Part shown: piece by piece, positions 27,020 through 35,834 of the stretch
How the letters are laid out: the number at the start of each line of letters is the position of its first letter
Numbering within the stretch: the first letter of the stretch is position 1
From: Winogradskyella haliclonae
GTDB taxonomy: Bacteria; Bacteroidota; Bacteroidia; Flavobacteriales; Flavobacteriaceae
NCBI RefSeq assembly: GCF_014635865.1
Contig: NZ_BMDQ01000002.1
Coordinates: 186,001 to 250,000, forward strand
Length of the DNA: 64,000 nt
Direction: 5' to 3'
Translations under genes and position numbers: made by a program
The notes under the pieces: generated by a model
The model's input: the letters and a program-made list of their open reading frames with translations, nothing else
Databases searched by the model: none
What the model was told of the DNA's origin: nothing

Positions 27020-29380
27020 TTAGTTCTCGATTTTAATGATTGACATGTTACTGTTATATGGTTTAGTGCCCTTTAATTTCAGGTTATTGTTAGCTTCTTG
27101 AATGCTTCCAAACTTTTTTGAGTAGATATAATACTTACTCGTATTGACATCATAGAAGAATTCTATATTGCTTAAACCTGATTTTAAAGATTTAGTTATA
27201 AATTCATTTCGTTTATCTACATCACTATGTACTGCCAATACAGCATAAAAACCACTATCTACATAATTGATGTTTTTTAATATTTGAATATTGCTTGGTT
27301 GTGGTATACCAAAGTCAAAATCAGCCTCTATTAATGGCACATCAGATATAGATGTTGTTGCCTTCAAATTTGTTAAAGTAGCTCTATCTTGTTTGTAACG
27401 CTCTTCCTCATTATCAAATTCTGCACGTTTTATACGACGTCTTTTTTCGAACTCGATTGCTAATTGAATATCTCTTAATCTATTTTCTAAATTTGATTTT
27501 AGTTCATCAGTCTCTATCTGCTCCGTTTTTAAGCGCTTAATTTCTTTTTTATAGTAAAGCATAACAACCTCATTAACTATTGTATCTGCTTCTCTTAAAT
27601 CATCATAAAGCTTTTCTAATTCATTAATCTTTAGATTTCTGGAGTCTATAACGTCATCAAGACCGGTCTTAATAGCTTTTAGAGCTTCATTTTCTTTAGT
27701 AATACTCTTAAATGGTTTTGGTTTTACTGCAATACCTTGCTCACTTAAATCATTTTCCTCTTTTAAGTTTTTAAGGTTTTCGTTTTTACCGTCCACAGCT
27801 TTGTTGTATTGGTTTAATAAGTCTTGTTGCTGCTTCTTTTCTTGTTCAGTTTGCTTTACAAGGTTTTGCATGGACTTACCGAGCTCGTCATCTGGATTAG
27901 TTATTAATTCTAATTCTTTTTCTGCTTTAGATTTTTCTTCAGCAATTTTTTGTGCTTCAAGGGCCTCTTGTTCTTTAGCAAGTTTTTCGGCATCTATTTT
28001 TGCTTGTTCTTCTGCTAAGCGCTTAGCTTCAATTTCTGCTTGTTCTTTGGCTAATCTATCGGCCTCTAATTTTGCCTTTCTCTCAGCTTCTTTTTTTGCT
28101 TTTTGTTCTGCCAATTGTCTAGCTTTGATTTCAGCTTGTTTTTTTGCTAATAATTCTGCATCTCGTTTGGCTTTTTCCTCAGCTAATCGTTTTGCTTCTA
28201 ACTCGGCTTGTTGTTGAGCGCGTCTTTCAGCATCTTCTTTAGCTTTTAACTCAGCTTGTGCCAATTGTTCAGCTTCCAATTTTGCTTTCTCATCTGCGAG
28301 ACGTTTGGCTTCAAGAGCTTCAATTTCTGCTTGTCCCTCATTTGTTTTAGCAACTACAGGTTCTTTTGCTTTTCGCTTTGTAGAGGTATATCTTGGATAG
28401 GATGGTCTTTTGTATTTCTTAGGTGCAATAAGTGCTGTAACTTCATCTTGACTACTGTAATCAAAAAATCTTTCGTTTTTAAAACGATAGGCCAATGTTA
28501 TTTCATGAGAGGGTCCAAAATCACTAAAATCACCAAGTGCCATTTCATAATTATATTCAATAGCAATTTCTTCAGTAATATTAAGTCCTATACCTCCAGA
28601 AGCCCCATACATTGTGTTATAACCACCTTGAATCCAAAATCCTTTTGGTATACTTAGCATGGCATTTGCAGCAATAATAGTCTCATCTTCTCTAAATTCA
28701 CTTCGTATTAGCCCCGTAAACTTACTATCATCGAAGAAACCTCTACTGGACATATAACCTGTATACATGACATGACCTTGAATACCTTGGTTAGGCACAT
28801 CTTGCAATAACTCTGAAGACTGGACATTATATAAAAACAGGTTTTTCACCGAAACTCCAAAGTCTAAAAAGGTAGTACCAAAATTAATGCCTGGATTTAC
28901 AGAAACTAAAAAATTAGACTCTATATTATCTAATGATGGGTCAGGGAAATTAGTGACTACATTCCCTGAGTTTAGTCCACTACTGTATGCGGCTAAGTTT
29001 AGTCCAAACGTTAGATTAGTATCTCGTTCTAATCTTGCATTATATGCAAAGTTTATGACGCCGCCATAAGTTGTTAGGACACCATAATTTTGTTGAAATA
29101 AAGTGATACCTGCACCAATATCATCAGTAAAACGACCTGAATATGACACTAAATAGGAGAGAGGTGCATCATTAAATTGTACCCACTCGCGCTTATTGTA
29201 TGCACTTACAAATTTGTTTTGTTCTCTAACAAAGCTAAATGTTGGATTAATAATATTACGATTAAAAGTCAATGAGTTTCTTATAGGCAACTCAAAAGCA
29301 ACCACACCATCGCCTCCTTGAGCAGTAATATACTCTAGAAAAAACATACATGCTATAAAGACAAGTAGGTGTGCTTTCAT
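27020..29380 (-). CDS. SprD-like protein: PorP/SprF barrel fused to a coiled coil and SPOR-like end
   Basis: 786 residues. Signal peptide, then a PorP/SprF-type domain (about 21-305: RNIINPTFSFVREQNKFVSAYNKREW, GYNTMYGASGGIGLNITEEIAIEYNYE). Next come a short basic linker, a highly charged Ala/Glu/Lys coiled coil of 12-residue units (355-490, EAKRLAEEKAKR type, TolA-like), a second helical stretch to about 690, and a C-terminal SPOR-like domain (GFYAVLAVHSDVDKRNEFITKSL ... YYIYSKKFGSIQEANN). It lies two bases from the previous gene and 74 bp before the SprB-like gene. Position and PorP similarity match SprD of F. johnsoniae. It may link the outer-membrane barrel to peptidoglycan. Confidence 0.85.
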   Translation of the reverse strand: MKAHLLVFIACMFFLEYITAQGGDGVVAFELPIRNSLTFNRNIINPTFSFVREQNKFVSAYNKREWVQFNDAPLSYLVSYSGRFTDDIGAGITLFQQNYGVLTTYGGVINFAYNARLERDTNLTFGLNLAAYSSGLNSGNVVTNFPDPSLDNIESNFLVSVNPGINFGTTFLDFGVSVKNLFLYNVQSSELLQDVPNQGIQGHVMYTGYMSSRGFFDDSKFTGLIRSEFREDETIIAANAMLSIPKGFWIQGGYNTMYGASGGIGLNITEEIAIEYNYEMALGDFSDFGPSHEITLAYRFKNERFFDYSSQDEVTALIAPKKYKRPSYPRYTSTKRKAKEPVVAKTNEGQAEIEALEAKRLADEKAKLEAEQLAQAELKAKEDAERRAQQQAELEAKRLAEEKAKRDAELLAKKQAEIKARQLAEQKAKKEAERKAKLEADRLAKEQAEIEAKRLAEEQAKIDAEKLAKEQEALEAQKIAEEKSKAEKELELITNPDDELGKSMQNLVKQTEQEKKQQQDLLNQYNKAVDGKNENLKNLKEENDLSEQGIAVKPKPFKSITKENEALKAIKTGLDDVIDSRNLKINELEKLYDDLREADTIVNEVVMLYYKKEIKRLKTEQIETDELKSNLENRLRDIQLAIEFEKRRRIKRAEFDNEEERYKQDRATLTNLKATTSISDVPLIEADFDFGIPQPSNIQILKNINYVDSGFYAVLAVHSDVDKRNEFITKSLKSGLSNIEFFYDVNTSKYYIYSKKFGSIQEANNNLKLKGTKPYNSNMSIIKIEN
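27911..28318 (-). repeat. 12-codon coiled-coil repeats in the SprD-like gene
   Basis: Roughly ten to eleven tandem units of 12 codons (EAKRLAEEKAKR, DAELLAKKQAEI, KARQLAEQKAKK, EAKRLAEEQAKI, DAEKLAKEQEAL ...), with one 20-residue variant. The antisense strand reads as a spurious Ser/Ala/Cys-rich frame. Confidence 0.8.
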
Positions 29381-29381
29381 T

Positions 29382-30848
29382 TTATTTAATAATAGTTATT
29401 GATCCTTTTCTGGTATCACCAGTACTGGTAGTGATGATGTAATAAAATACCTGATTTATACTGTTTGAATTTAAATTGTCTATAGGCCAATTGTTTTGGT
29501 AATCATTCGTTTGAAACACCTGTTTTCCTTGGCTTGTCAATATTCTTACATTGGTTTCTGTACCACTAACAAATGCTGTTGGAATAACCCAAGTATCATT
29601 AATGCCATCTCCATTTGGACTGATTACATTCGGAATATTTGCAACATCTGGAAATGGCTCTGGGGCTTCGGTTACCTCGAAAATAAATTCTCTAGAACCT
29701 GTGCAGCCCACAGTTTCAGTAACCACTACTTTATACGTTCCAAATTCTGAAGCTGAATACGTATTTTCATTCTCATCTTCTAATAGTGTGTTATTAAAAT
29801 ACCAGACAAACTCTGGATTATTTGCATTTGTAGTGACTTCTACATCTAAACTGTTGCCTTCTTCAATTTCATTAGTTTCTGAAACATTGGTATCCATTTC
29901 AAATAATTGACTTTGTAAAGCAATAGTTCCTGAGGTTTGGCAATCGCCTAGGTCTACTTGCACAGAAAACTCACCAGACTCATTAGTCTGGTACATTTGT
30001 GCATTTGCACCTTCAATGAGCTCGCCGTCTTTATACCATTGATAACTCAGTGCACCAATTGTACTTAGTGTTGTTAAACCTTGCTCTGGACAATATGGAT
30101 TTCCTAAACTAGATACTATAGTTGCATTTGCTTCACCAGTTGTAGCTTCTATAATTTCAACGCGATTTGAAAACGAATCTGAAGTACATGTTCCATAATT
30201 TGTTTCTACAAAATAAGTGCCTTCTTCTGAGACAGATAATGTTTCACCAGAACTTATAAATTCTGATGTTGTTGGACTCGTTTCCTTATACCAATTATAT
30301 GTTAGCGACGGATAATTTAAAGGAGAATCATTTCCGTTAATACCTGGATTATCTATAGTTAGTAGATAAGCGCCGCCAGAGCAATATGCTCCAGAAGACA
30401 CTAAATTATTTATAGAAAAAGGTGAATCTTGTAATTTATAATAAGCAGCAAAAGCAAATGAACTAGAACTAGTAGCTACTGGCGCCGTACTTTTTATACG
30501 TATTTTATAATTCTCACCTGCCGTTGTTGTTGGTAATGAAAAACTAAGCGTTGCTGGAGATTGAGTTACAGTCCCTTCTCCAGAAGTGTGTACTACAGTT
30601 GCATTAGAAAAATCTCCATCTGCATCTGACATCTCAACAATAAACTGATTGGTACTTTGCAATCCATTTTCTGGAGAGAATACAAACGTAACATCGTAAT
30701 AATTAAAAGATTCACTTGCACAGGCTTGACTAAAGCCCAAATTTGGCATACCTATAACTATCTGTGCGTTTAAAAACTGCACAAAGAATAGGGCTATAAC
30801 GAATAGGCATAGATAGGGTATCTTTATTTTAGCAATTTGGGAGCGCAT
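29382..30848 (-). CDS. SprC-like secreted protein with T9SS type B sorting domain
   Basis: 488 residues, signal peptide ending FVQFLNAQ. The middle contains Ig/PKD-like modules recognised by WYK and GTYFVETNYGTC, LSYQWYKDGELIEGANAQMYQT and FVWYFNNTLLEDENENTY. The last 90 residues are a gliding-motility-associated C-terminal domain (IPNVISPNGDGINDTWVIP ... VRILTSQGKQVFQTNDYQNNW ... FYYIITT), a T9SS type B export signal. It is immediately followed by the SprD-like gene (stop and start one base apart), so position equals sprC in F. johnsoniae. Assignment as SprC rests on synteny and the sorting domain, not on close sequence comparison. Confidence 0.82.
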   Translation of the reverse strand: MRSQIAKIKIPYLCLFVIALFFVQFLNAQIVIGMPNLGFSQACASESFNYYDVTFVFSPENGLQSTNQFIVEMSDADGDFSNATVVHTSGEGTVTQSPATLSFSLPTTTAGENYKIRIKSTAPVATSSSSFAFAAYYKLQDSPFSINNLVSSGAYCSGGAYLLTIDNPGINGNDSPLNYPSLTYNWYKETSPTTSEFISSGETLSVSEEGTYFVETNYGTCTSDSFSNRVEIIEATTGEANATIVSSLGNPYCPEQGLTTLSTIGALSYQWYKDGELIEGANAQMYQTNESGEFSVQVDLGDCQTSGTIALQSQLFEMDTNVSETNEIEEGNSLDVEVTTNANNPEFVWYFNNTLLEDENENTYSASEFGTYKVVVTETVGCTGSREFIFEVTEAPEPFPDVANIPNVISPNGDGINDTWVIPTAFVSGTETNVRILTSQGKQVFQTNDYQNNWPIDNLNSNSINQVFYYIITTSTGDTRKGSITIIK

Positions 30849-30904
30849 TGGCTGTAGTTGTAGTTTTTTATTCTATAGGCTAATTTGTTTTGATAGGGTT
30901 AGAT

Positions 30905-32230
30905 TTAGTTATCATCTAAATCATCAATCTCATCACTATCTGTAGTCGCTACAATCTTGTTAATTCGTAACCTAAAATCAGGAGTTTTCGGGTGTCTTAA
31001 GTCAATAAAAGTTTCAGAGTCAGGACCTTTAGAGTATACATTGTCAAAAGCTCTACTACCATACCAGCTTTCTAAATCTTCATTATTAGAATTGTACTTA
31101 GTAAAAATATTGCCTTTGCAATTATTAAAATATGTGCGCTCGAAATTAATTTTTTGAAGGTTTTCGTTGTTAATCTGAATGTCTTCATCAAAGAATACAG
31201 CAGGATTAAAGCCAGAAATAACGCTTCTTTTTAAAGAGAAAGTCGCATCTTTTTCTATGTAAATAGCTTCTTTAACAAGGCCAATGCTGATATCATATTT
31301 TAAATCATCACTAACATTTATCATAGTTAGATTTGAGGCTAATACAAGAGTATTAGGTTTTGTTGGGTCTATATCTTCTATGTTATTATATGATGACACA
31401 TACATGCATCTATAGCCGTCTGGACTAGATACGTATGGTGATCTTACAGCTATTGAGTTTTCTATAATTACTTGGGCACCATGATTAAATTTGTAATCAT
31501 TACGATTAGATTTATAGGATACAAGCTTATTTAATGTAACATTACCTCCAATGATACTAAATGCATCTCCAGAGCAATAACTCACCATAACATTTTCTAT
31601 CATTGTTTCGTTACCTACTCCAGCAAGTGTTAGCCCATTAAAGTATCCGAAATCTTTTGTTCTTCTGCCAGCATATTCAATTCTCACATGACTTAATATC
31701 CCTGAATTGCTTACTTCATTTTCACCTCCAAAAGTGATGTTATTAAAATTACTAGGTTTTAAGCCAAAATTTAATGAACTTTCATTACCAAACTTATTAG
31801 TTGGTGCATCGCTTAGAATAAACAAACCTCCCCAATCACCAGGCTTTTTCATTGGTCGGTTAGAGGTAAAAACTATTGGGTCTGTTTGCTCGCCTTCTGC
31901 AATGATTTTTGACCCACTACTAATAGTCAATGATCCTCTTGTTTTATAATCTCCAAGAATAACTGTACCAGGCTCTATAGTTAGTGTAGTACTATCGGTT
32001 ACAAAAACATCACCTAATAATAAGTAAATGTCGCGTTTTTTTAAGGTAATATCACTGGTGATATCTCCAGTTAAAATCTGGGTAGGCTCTCCATAGTTTG
32101 TTTTATTTGGTTTAAATTCTGCCCATGGATTTAGCCAGTTATCAAATCCAATAATGCCTTTTTCCTGTTGAGCTGTAACACATGTAAAAACTAGAATGCA
32201 TAGAACAGCGCTAAACGTAATTTTTTTCAT
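30905..32230 (-). CDS. Secreted right-handed beta-helix protein, first gene of the spr-like operon
   Basis: 441 residues, signal peptide (MKKITFSAVLCILVFTCVTAQ). The opening after a short linker (LKKRDIYLLLGDVFVTDSTTLTIEPGTVILGDYKTRGSLTISSGSKI split over residues 60-110) and PGDWGGLFILSDAPTNKFG match a Bacteroidota family of secreted beta-helix proteins, often mislabelled multidrug transporters. Later repeats such as ILSHVRIEYAGRR and NVMVSYCSGDAFSIIGGNVTLNKLVSYKSN fit parallel beta-helix coils. No T9SS sorting domain is seen; the C terminus is acidic (DSDEIDDLDDN). It lies 56 bp before the SprC-like gene, behind the operon promoter. Function unknown; surface adhesion or glycan binding is a guess. 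Confidence 0.8.
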   Translation of the reverse strand: MKKITFSAVLCILVFTCVTAQQEKGIIGFDNWLNPWAEFKPNKTNYGEPTQILTGDITSDITLKKRDIYLLLGDVFVTDSTTLTIEPGTVILGDYKTRGSLTISSGSKIIAEGEQTDPIVFTSNRPMKKPGDWGGLFILSDAPTNKFGNESSLNFGLKPSNFNNITFGGENEVSNSGILSHVRIEYAGRRTKDFGYFNGLTLAGVGNETMIENVMVSYCSGDAFSIIGGNVTLNKLVSYKSNRNDYKFNHGAQVIIENSIAVRSPYVSSPDGYRCMYVSSYNNIEDIDPTKPNTLVLASNLTMINVSDDLKYDISIGLVKEAIYIEKDATFSLKRSVISGFNPAVFFDEDIQINNENLQKINFERTYFNNCKGNIFTKYNSNNEDLESWYGSRAFDNVYSKGPDSETFIDLRHPKTPDFRLRINKIVATTDSDEIDDLDDN

Positions 32231-32264
32231 AGAGGTTAAGTTTATTTTTCGATGAGGGTTATAT

Positions 32265-32295
32265 CAAACGTATAACTAATACCTATCAAATACAA
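32265..32295 (-). promoter_or_regulatory. Promoter of the spr-like operon
   Basis: On the minus strand TTG (32293-32295), 20-base spacer, TACGTTTG (32265-32272), an exact TAnnTTTG. Predicted start near 32258, giving a leader of about 28 bases to the ATG at 32230. Confidence 0.65.
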
Positions 32296-32432
32296 CTAAT
32301 ATCGATGAATTACATTAATTATTTAGAAAATAATGAAAATACTTACAAAATAATTCTTTTTGTCGAGGTTTAGTTTTTACAAAGTTGATTATCAACACAA
32401 AAGAATTGGTCTATGACAAAATAAGTGCCATT

Positions 32433-32461
32433 AAAAAAGCCTCAATAATAACTATTGAGGC
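32433..32461 (-). terminator. Rho-independent terminator after the 32490-32942 gene
   Basis: 9-bp stem GCCTCAATA / TATTGAGGC (32439-32447, 32453-32461), loop of 5, followed on the minus strand by six T. It separates the small secreted-protein gene from the spr-like operon promoter. Confidence 0.82.
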
Positions 32462-32489
32462 CTTTAATTACATTAATTAAAACTGTTCA

Positions 32490-32942
32490 TCAATTTGATT
32501 TAAAATCATTGTAAGTATGTAAGGACTTTAAAGTGGATTCATAAAACAATATTGCGGCTATCAAATCTGAAGTATCAGAATAGGGTAGTATTTTCTTTTG
32601 AAACTCTATAGTATTCTCAAAGTAAACATCAGAAGCTTCTTTATTTTCTACCAAGGCTTTTCTATTTTCTTTGGTATCTGGAATACCCAAAGTAGACATA
32701 GTGACATTTGAATTAGTTGCAAATGCAATATTTGGTAAAATGTTTACTATAACTTCTATGCGTTCTATATATAGGTCAAGAAGTTCTCCTTTGTTCATTC
32801 TATTTAGTTCTTCTCTTTCATGATACTTAGCGATACTTATTTTTCCACTAATAAAACTTAGAGCTTTTTGCTTTTTTTGTGCATTTGCTAGGGTAGATAC
32901 ACACAAAAGTGCAAACATAAGTAGGGTAATTTTAGTCTTCAT
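32490..32942 (-). CDS. Small secreted protein of unknown function
   Basis: 150 residues, clear signal peptide (MKTKITLLMFALLCVSTLANAQ). The mature part is largely helical and charged (KYHEREELNRMNKGELLDLYIERIEVIVNILPNIAF; KALVENKEASDVYFENTIEFQKKILPYSDTSDLIAAILFYE, given here in pieces). No known motif, no cysteines in the mature part. It has its own -7 box and terminator, so it is monocistronic and independent of the spr-like operon. Confidence 0.75.
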   Translation of the reverse strand: MKTKITLLMFALLCVSTLANAQKKQKALSFISGKISIAKYHEREELNRMNKGELLDLYIERIEVIVNILPNIAFATNSNVTMSTLGIPDTKENRKALVENKEASDVYFENTIEFQKKILPYSDTSDLIAAILFYESTLKSLHTYNDFKSN

Positions 32943-32972
32943 TGTTATAGGTTTTTATTAGACTGGGCTAGA

Positions 32973-32980
32973 CAAACATA
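32973..32980 (-). promoter_or_regulatory. Candidate -7 box of the small secreted protein gene
   Basis: TATGTTTG on the minus strand, exact TAnnTTTG, 30 bp before the ATG at 32942. No clear TTG at -33. Confidence 0.4.
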
Positions 32981-33040
32981 GATAAATATTTATGATTTTC
33001 GCTGTAATTTTGATGTTTTTTTGAAAAAAAATTATCAACG

Positions 33041-33090
33041 AAATGCAATTTTAAGCGACAAACTGCATAAATAGTGGATTAAATGCAATT
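33041..33090. repeat. Direct repeat AAATGCAATT, 40 bp apart
   Basis: Two identical 10-mers start 40 bp apart (about four helix turns), each followed by a T-rich stretch. A related ATGCAAAA lies near 33143. This could be a regulator binding pair or chance in AT-rich DNA. Confidence 0.3.
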
Positions 33091-33324
33091 ATTTTAGATG
33101 AAATACATTTGATGAATTTTCACATTGAATGTAGGATTTTTAATGCAAAATGAAAAAAATTATGAATAATATAGACAAAAGTTAAAGTTGTATTTACATT
33201 GTCATTCATCGGTATATTTTGCATTCATAGTCCTTACATCGATTATTTATTGCATTCATTTGATTTTTATGGCTTTACAATAATTATTATTCAAATTGAA
33301 ACTCCAAATCAATATTATTGTCCC

Positions 33325-33918
33325 ATGAAAATGCATATGAAGCTTACTATTTTTTCACTAGTTTTTGCAATTACTTTATCTACAGCCCAAACAAGCAATT
33401 CTTCTTTTATTGCGATTGATATAGTAGAAGGATTAACTAATAATACAGATACAATTCCTGATTATTCTATTAAATCAAAACAATTCAAAATCTCTGGAAC
33501 TATATATTTAGAAGATGGTGCTACACCAGCAAAGAATCATGTATTGACTATTAATCAAGCAGACGAAGATGGAAATTTTGTTGTAGAAAAAATCAATGGT
33601 CAGAAAAAAGTGAAGCATAGCGCAACTGTAAAGACCAATGCAGATGGTAAATATACCTTTTATACTTTTGTTCCTGGTGGTGATAGACTTTATAATCAAT
33701 TACAGGAAATACATATCAAAGTTCAAGTTCCTGACGGAACAGAATATGCTTTACCAACCTTATTCTTTGATGAAGACCCAATGTTAAGCAAACGTTGTCG
33801 CAAAAAAATGGCTAAAAGAGGAGAAACTGATCGAATCCTTAAACTTCAAAAAGTTGATAACAAACTTGTGGCTAAAAGAGATATGATTATTTCTGGAAGT
33901 CTGAAACGCATAAATTAA
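33325..33918 (+). CDS. Secreted intradiol ring-cleavage dioxygenase-fold protein (degenerate)
   Basis: 197 residues from the ATG at 33325, which starts a signal peptide (MKMHMKLTIFSLVFAITLSTAQ); the frame is open further upstream but without signal character. The core ISGTIYLEDGATPAKNHVLTINQADEDG ... VKTNADGKYTFYTFVPGG ... LQEIHIKVQVPDG resembles the beta-sandwich of intradiol dioxygenases. Active members have an HIH pair for iron; here the first His is replaced by Glu (EIHIKV), and at least one tyrosine ligand is not evident. It is likely a non-catalytic or altered exported relative. The C terminus is basic. Confidence 0.72.
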   Translation: MKMHMKLTIFSLVFAITLSTAQTSNSSFIAIDIVEGLTNNTDTIPDYSIKSKQFKISGTIYLEDGATPAKNHVLTINQADEDGNFVVEKINGQKKVKHSATVKTNADGKYTFYTFVPGGDRLYNQLQEIHIKVQVPDGTEYALPTLFFDEDPMLSKRCRKKMAKRGETDRILKLQKVDNKLVAKRDMIISGSLKRIN

Positions 33919-34111
33919 ACGCTTAGCTACAGGTCAGGTCAGACTTTCAAAATTATTGATAATTGCATGCACATAAAAGCCTAAGGTTTTTATATATTTA
34001 CACTCCTCCACAATATTTAAGCTATTACATTCACATTTTTACCCTTAAGAGATGCACTAAATTGATTGGTGTTAGAGTCTAAAGTGTGGTCTAAAATGAA
34101 AATATAATAGT

Positions 34112-35794
34112 ATGTCTGAAGATAAAAAAACGCTTACACCTTTTAATAATGTTGGGCTTTGTTTTAGTGGTGGTGGCTATAGAGCTACTTTCTATGCCTT
34201 GGGTATTGTGTCCTATCTTAACAATGTATCCTATAACGGGAAATCCTTATTATCATCTGTAAAAGCGTTGAGTAGTGTAAGTGGTGGTACACTTTTAGCT
34301 GTAGCTTATGCCAAAGCTGTACAAGCAGATGATTATGATTTTAAAAGTTTTTTCAGGACGTTTTATAATACGTTTACTCCAAAAAATGACAAACTTTTAG
34401 AGAATGCCATTGCAAAATTAGAGGACGATACTGTTTGGAAAAACAATCCACATAAAAAACGCTCACTTATAAATGCTTTTGCGTTGACTTATGCCGAAAT
34501 GCCTGTTTTTAGTGGTGATTTTAAGCACTTTGAGACTAAATTTATTAAGCAGTTAGAGCAAGTTTGTTTTAACGCTACAGATTTCTCCTTTGGCTTAACC
34601 TATAGATTTCAAAATAGAGGATATTTTGGCAATAATCCTTTGTACCGCAATTATCAAAAAGAAGTTAATGCACTTAGAAATGATGTTAAGTTAGGTGATG
34701 TTATAGCGTCTTCATCTTGTTTTCCTGTTGGCTTTGAACCTCTAGTGTTCCCAGATGATTATTTTGAAAATCATGATTCGCCAGCTTATAAGAATTTAAA
34801 AGGCCTAGATCGATTTATAAATGGTGTCGGTATCATGGACGGTGGTATTGCAGACAACCAAGGTATTGGAAGTATGATGCTTATAAATGAACGCATGGGA
34901 GATGGTCTTGACTTAATTATGGTCAACGATGTCGGTAGCTATAAAATGCAACCTTGGCAGCAAGACACTAGTAAAATAGGAAAGAGCTCTACTGTAAAAA
35001 CGGTAGTTAATAAAATTTTGCAATACTTCACTATTAAACCATTATACATTATCATTCTACTTATAGGTACGCTGCTTGTAGTATTAAACAGTATGAGCCT
35101 ATTTGGTCCAATGCCCTACACAGGTCTTTATATTTTGGGAAGCATTATTATAGGTTTTGGTTTATTACTAACAGTTTTTGGGTTGGTAGCATCAGTAATA
35201 AAAACTTCAGTTTTAGGACGCTTAAAACGCATCTTTAAAAAAAATGTGCCAGAACCATTATTAGATGATATTTTAACCTTTCAGAAGCTTGATATCAGTT
35301 TAATACAGCGTATGCTCACTGACAGATTAACTTCTGCTATGACCATGATTAACGATGTTTTTTTAAAACAAATGCGTCGTTTGAATTATGATTTATTTTA
35401 TTCAAAATCGTCTTTGAAACATAGGCGGATTACAGCAACAGTTTACAAATTAAATGGTCAAGAAACCCCATACAGTAAGGGCAAAGCTTATAATAAAGCT
35501 ATAAAACCACATCCGAGTAAAAGCTTACAAAGTGTTGCACTTACAGCATCTGAAACGCCAACAACCTTATGGTGGGACCAAACCGACATTGCTAAAAACC
35601 GTATGGAAACACTCATTGCTTGTGGACAATTCACAGCTTGTTATGAGTTGATGGATTATATATTACAACTTAAAAAGGATGAAAATAGCGGTGTATCAGA
35701 TTTTGCAGAACTCGATAAGCTCTACGAAGCCTTAGAAAAAGATTGGAAAGCCTTTAATAAAAGTCCATTATGGCTAGTTGAAGCACTAAAATAA
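34112..35794 (+). CDS. Patatin-like phospholipase family protein with internal membrane helices
   Basis: 560 residues. Patatin features: oxyanion loop LCFSGGGYRA (about 17-25), nucleophile Ser57 in SSVSGGT (the usual first Gly of GxSxG is Ser here), and catalytic Asp243 in IMDGGIADNQG. Two hydrophobic helices at about 313-331 and 340-365 (PLYIIILLIGTLLVVLNSM; YILGSIIIGFGLLLTVFGLV) follow the catalytic domain, then a charged helical tail. No signal peptide. It should be a membrane-associated lipid acyl hydrolase with the active site in the cytoplasm; other patatins here are usually outer-membrane or soluble. Confidence 0.87.
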   Translation: MSEDKKTLTPFNNVGLCFSGGGYRATFYALGIVSYLNNVSYNGKSLLSSVKALSSVSGGTLLAVAYAKAVQADDYDFKSFFRTFYNTFTPKNDKLLENAIAKLEDDTVWKNNPHKKRSLINAFALTYAEMPVFSGDFKHFETKFIKQLEQVCFNATDFSFGLTYRFQNRGYFGNNPLYRNYQKEVNALRNDVKLGDVIASSSCFPVGFEPLVFPDDYFENHDSPAYKNLKGLDRFINGVGIMDGGIADNQGIGSMMLINERMGDGLDLIMVNDVGSYKMQPWQQDTSKIGKSSTVKTVVNKILQYFTIKPLYIIILLIGTLLVVLNSMSLFGPMPYTGLYILGSIIIGFGLLLTVFGLVASVIKTSVLGRLKRIFKKNVPEPLLDDILTFQKLDISLIQRMLTDRLTSAMTMINDVFLKQMRRLNYDLFYSKSSLKHRRITATVYKLNGQETPYSKGKAYNKAIKPHPSKSLQSVALTASETPTTLWWDQTDIAKNRMETLIACGQFTACYELMDYILQLKKDENSGVSDFAELDKLYEALEKDWKAFNKSPLWLVEALK

Positions 35795-35834
35795 TTTAGA
35801 ATTTGGTTAATGCTAGGTTAAATCATTGGTCTAG

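Larger units (their letters stand above)
32943..33324. other. Long AT-rich divergent intergenic region
   Basis: 382 bp between divergent genes with no credible ORF. It contains two exact AAATGCAATT copies (33041-33050, 33081-33090), repeated TGCATTCAT near 33220 and 33251, and a possible plus-strand promoter: TTG at 33188-33190 followed after 22 bases by TATATTTTG (33213-33221), which has one extra T against consensus. Confidence 0.5.

Noticed and set aside
27801-28217. Plus-strand ORF of 138 codons rich in Ser, Ala, Phe and Cys
   Set aside because: It is the antisense of the 12-codon coiled-coil repeats in the SprD-like gene; periodic composition alone keeps the frame open.
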